Translations under genes and position numbers: made by a program
The notes under the pieces: generated by a model
Told to the model about the DNA's origin: nothing
Seen by the model: only the letters and a program-made list of their open reading frames with translations
Database searches by the model: none
Shown here: positions 60,972 through 64,000 of the stretch, piece by piece
Position numbering within the stretch: the stretch's first letter is position 1
Layout of the letters: each line of letters opens with the position of its first letter
NCBI GenBank assembly: GCA_002914845.1
Contig: JXTC01000030.1
Span: 534,559 to 598,558 of the forward strand
Source of the DNA: Trema orientale
Lineage: Eukaryota; Streptophyta; Magnoliopsida; Rosales; Cannabaceae
Direction: 5' to 3'
DNA: 64,000 bases

Positions 60972-61046
60972 TTTTTTTTTTTATAAAAATATTTTGCACA
61001 TATGGAGTAATTCAAACAACCACAATTGTTTTCTGAAACATAAATA

Positions 61047-61395
61047 CCCCGTTTGTTTCGTCTATTTGAATGTGTGTATTTGAATGGAAATTGTGGAATG
61101 GGTTATAATTGGAATGGAAGACGAAAAAATAGTGGAATGGGTTATAATTAGAATGGGAGTATTGGAATGGACCATTCAAAAACACCTCTTCCCCTCCATT
61201 CTCATCCAAGACACAAAAATCCATTCAAATAGTTGATGTGACTGATGAACCATTTGAATGGAAAAACTAAATTGTTGAAACAAACACTCATTCTAAAAGA
61301 CCATTTGAATGGAAAATTTAGAGTTGTTGAAACAAACACTCATTCAAATGAATTTTCCATTCCAATAGAATGGAATGGGCGAATTAAAGGGCCCC
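61047..61395 (-). mobile_element. Short TIR element, CCATTCCATT family, copy 2
   Basis: Reverse complement of its right end, GGGGCCCTTTAATTCGCCCA, and the following CATTCCATTCTATTGGAATG align with the left end of 18147-18506. Opposite orientation to that copy. Confidence 0.7.
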
Positions 61396-62480
61396 AAAAT
61401 CATTAAATTCCTTTCTCTCTTTTTATTTTTTATTTTTCTATTTTTTTTTGTAAAACATCGTAAACCTCACATATATATATAGTACAAACTACTTGTGTTT
61501 TTAAAAATATGAGAAAACCCTTTGAATTTGATTTTTTTTTTAATTACAAAAAGACTTGTACTTTGAATAATTTTGAAATTCAACTTCCTTAATCATCAAA
61601 ATTGGAGAAATTTATGGAAAATAACAAAATTACTCTTAGTAACAAGTAGATTTAGATTTAAAATAAATTTAAGAATTGTCTACGTCATACCAAAAAAGCA
61701 AAACTTGTGACTTTTAGAAATTTTATATGAAAGTATGACTTGAAGGTTCAATTTGCAAAATCAATAGGTTCCACATTCGAATTAATACCCTTCAGTTCGC
61801 AAACTCTAAAATTCATATTTAAAGAAAATGCGCCATCAGTATCAATAGTTTGAAACCGTGTCAATTAGAGTTTAAGAAAATTCATTTCATTCACAAAATG
61901 TGCATAGATAGCTAACTAAATCAAGTCATAATCAAACTAGTAGTAAGTTTTGAAAACAGAGTTTAAAATACCTATTTTACACATAATGTCCTCAATCATT
62001 ATGAGAATATCCTCATACATGCACTTGGTAATAATTCTAATCGTGGCTTAATAATTAATCGCGAGAGATAGAAATAAACAAAGTTAAGATATCAACCAAG
62101 AAAAATGAACAACACTGCAAGAATGACCCTCGTAATTTGTCTACTCTACAAGATATACCCTGATCCCACAAACACTTGAAAGAGGAGAAAAGATGGGGTG
62201 AGCCTGGAAAGCTCACTAAGGAAACTCAATTACTATTTTGGAAAAACCTTTTAGTTCCAAAAATACCTATATGATTAATTAGTTGTTCCAAAAACTTTTC
62301 GTAAAACTATATGTATAATCTAAAATCGGTATCCATCAATTCATAGGAAAATATAATATTTAAACCATTATACATATATATATATATCCTCAAAACCATA
62401 TTGCAATCTATATATATCCTCAAAACCATATTGCAATCTATTTATGCCTATATACCCATTCCAAACTAGTAATTAGCATA
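61396..62480. other. AT-rich spacer, possible gypsy LTR remnant
   Basis: No gene seen. On the minus strand the 62090-62230 part (GAGCTTTCCAGGCTCACCCC and following) resembles the CTGAGCATGTGAATGCTCACCCC region of the gypsy LTR at about 5112-5140. It may be an eroded LTR; this is weak. A 32-bp direct repeat (ATATATATCCTCAAAACCAT and following) lies at about 62379 and 62410. Confidence 0.4.
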
Positions 62481-62481
62481 T

Positions 62482-62559
<78 letters not shown>
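62482..62559. repeat. Long TA microsatellite
   Basis: Nearly uninterrupted TA repeat of about 38 units next to the third copy of the TA-associated MITE. Confidence 0.95.
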
Positions 62560-62561
<2 letters not shown>

Positions 62562-62652
62562 TTACAAAAAAAAGAGTGTTTTACCAATTTTAATTAGCCA
62601 AAATAGTACCTATAGATAGGTTAAAAAAATAATATCTACTGGATTGGTGCCC
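62560..62652 (+). mobile_element. TA-microsatellite MITE, copy 3 (5' truncated)
   Basis: Retains the right part: TTTTAATTAGCCAAAATAGT, and an end whose reverse complement is GGGCACCAATCCAGTAGATA. The left half is replaced by the TA repeat. Confidence 0.75.
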
Positions 62653-62792
62653 TATATATATATGGATAATTGTTTAGTTTCTTTCTAATCTCCAGTTTTC
62701 TTTTTCATAATATTTTTAATATAGGGCTAAGTTGTAACAAAAGAAAGAGTTTAGCAAGAATCAAGTACCTTTACTTCTGATTGGTGAACTTT

Positions 62793-64000
62793 TAGGGGTG
62801 GATTCAGGTTACGACACAGTAACACGACTCGAAACTGACACGAAGTTAATAGGTTTGGGTCTATTTTATACAATTAATGGTCAAAATAGGTTAAACGTGA
62901 CTAAACACGATTAAATAACATGTTATAAGCAAGTTAACCAACTAAACCCGAAATTAACATGTTTAACACGATTAAATTTTTTGAGACTTATTATATTATT
63001 TATATCAAGACTTAAAACTTCCTTTTATGTTTTATGTACTAAAACTTAAAAGTTTCATTTTGGTTTTGAACTCTGAATTATGTATTATATTTATTTGATT
63101 TATTATGGTTGATTAATTACATTGGAAATATTGAGTTAATAGATTATATCAGGTTAGGTTGGAAATGAGAAATATGTTAACATGTTAAACTTAATATATG
63201 AATAGATTATGCCACGTTGAACTAAATACAACATATTTAATATTAATATCTTAAACTGAATCCAATTAATAGGCTAAATAGTACACATGTTAGTATGTCG
63301 TGTTAGTTTGGACACAACCTGAATACGACATATTTAAATAACGTGTTAAATGTGTCGTTTATTTAATATGTCAGGCATGAGTTTACAAATGATAGCATGA
63401 ATAATAAACTTGTCGAGTTTGAGTTTGATACTATCTCATTAGCCCGGTCCGCTCATAATAGGTTTTGGCCTTAACGGGCCGTGCCGGCCCGTATGGCTGA
63501 GAAGGTGTCCCAGCCTGGCCCTATGGCCTAGGCTTGCCCAGAATCGGGTCGATGTAAGTCAGCCTGCAATTGGCCTATTTTTTTTAATTAAACTTTTTAA
63601 AATAATTTAATAATTAAAAACAAAATATATATTATATATATGTGATAAAACTTTTATCAGAAATAATTTGATAAAAATTAAAAAATAATACATAACTTAA
63701 GTTGATAAAAAAAAGAGTAAAAAACAATTAAATTTGGTAACAAATTCAATTTTATTGATAAATTTTTTAACTACCTCATTACAAATCTTACTAAGAAAAA
63801 TCAATTGGGATAAAATCTTAGTAAGGAAAAAAAAGTGTAGTCATGATTATTATTTACAATTGAAATTATTAAAAAAAAATAGTACATCATCATCATTATT
63901 CATTAATCATGATTCATCATTGTCGTTCATGTACAAGTTATTGAAATATTCGGTCAATTCTTCATTGTGAATATTATGTTAATTTTTTTCGCGCCGCTTG
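62793..64000. other. Eroded non-autonomous elements, no gene seen
   Basis: TTAGGGGTGGATTCAGG at 62794 looks like a hAT start, and 62810-63430 is rich in ACACGA/AACACG and ACCCGA words. From about 63440 GGCCCG/GGGCCG motifs and TTTTATCAG/TTGATAAAAA words recall the hAT elements at 32058 and 42845. No matching right ends or target duplications were found. The ORF at 63734-63970 has no domain. Confidence 0.35.

Overview
The window is nuclear DNA from a flowering plant, very probably a eudicot. It carries intron-bearing plant genes, abundant LTR retrotransposons and small inverted-repeat elements, and AT-rich spacers. I cannot name the species. Intron-exon models below were read by hand from GT/AG sites, reading frame and family knowledge.

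Layout. 1-5564: decayed Ty3/gypsy element cut by the window edge. 6377-11257: complete but dead Ty1/copia element with both LTRs and a 5-bp target duplication. 12351-17308 (minus): four-exon non-specific phospholipase C gene, closest to NPC2. 20767-24841 (minus): five-exon SMG7 gene, with a probable 5'-UTR intron and two probable 3'-UTR introns. 26.3-38.4 kb: gene-poor, repeat-rich spacer with several small inverted-repeat elements, a 1.6-kb giant foldback element and a GTCACAA-rich patch. 38.4-52.5 kb: a segmental tandem duplication whose two arms carry an intact F-box gene (40270-42049) and its broken paralogue (50205-51664). The arms differ by nested element insertions, and one insertion has its empty site preserved in the other arm. 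A 197-base assembly gap lies at 46670-46866. 52902-56766 (plus): nine-exon NIPA-type magnesium transporter gene with a SINE-like insertion in an intron. 57981-58455: a second tRNA-derived SINE with a 19-bp target duplication. 59396-60307 (minus): single-exon B3/DUF313 protein. The rest of the right end is repeats and spacer.

The genes are unrelated housekeeping or regulatory genes: membrane lipid hydrolysis, nonsense-mediated mRNA decay, ubiquitin ligase adaptor, Mg transport and a DNA-binding protein. They do not form a pathway. The most interesting signals are the SMG7 3'-UTR intron arrangement (a known autoregulatory design), the giant palindrome, the duplicated F-box block that works as a natural empty-site experiment, and several element families whose target duplications can be read directly. 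I saw no new enzymatic or defence system. No convincing functional tRNA, rRNA or miRNA gene was found.
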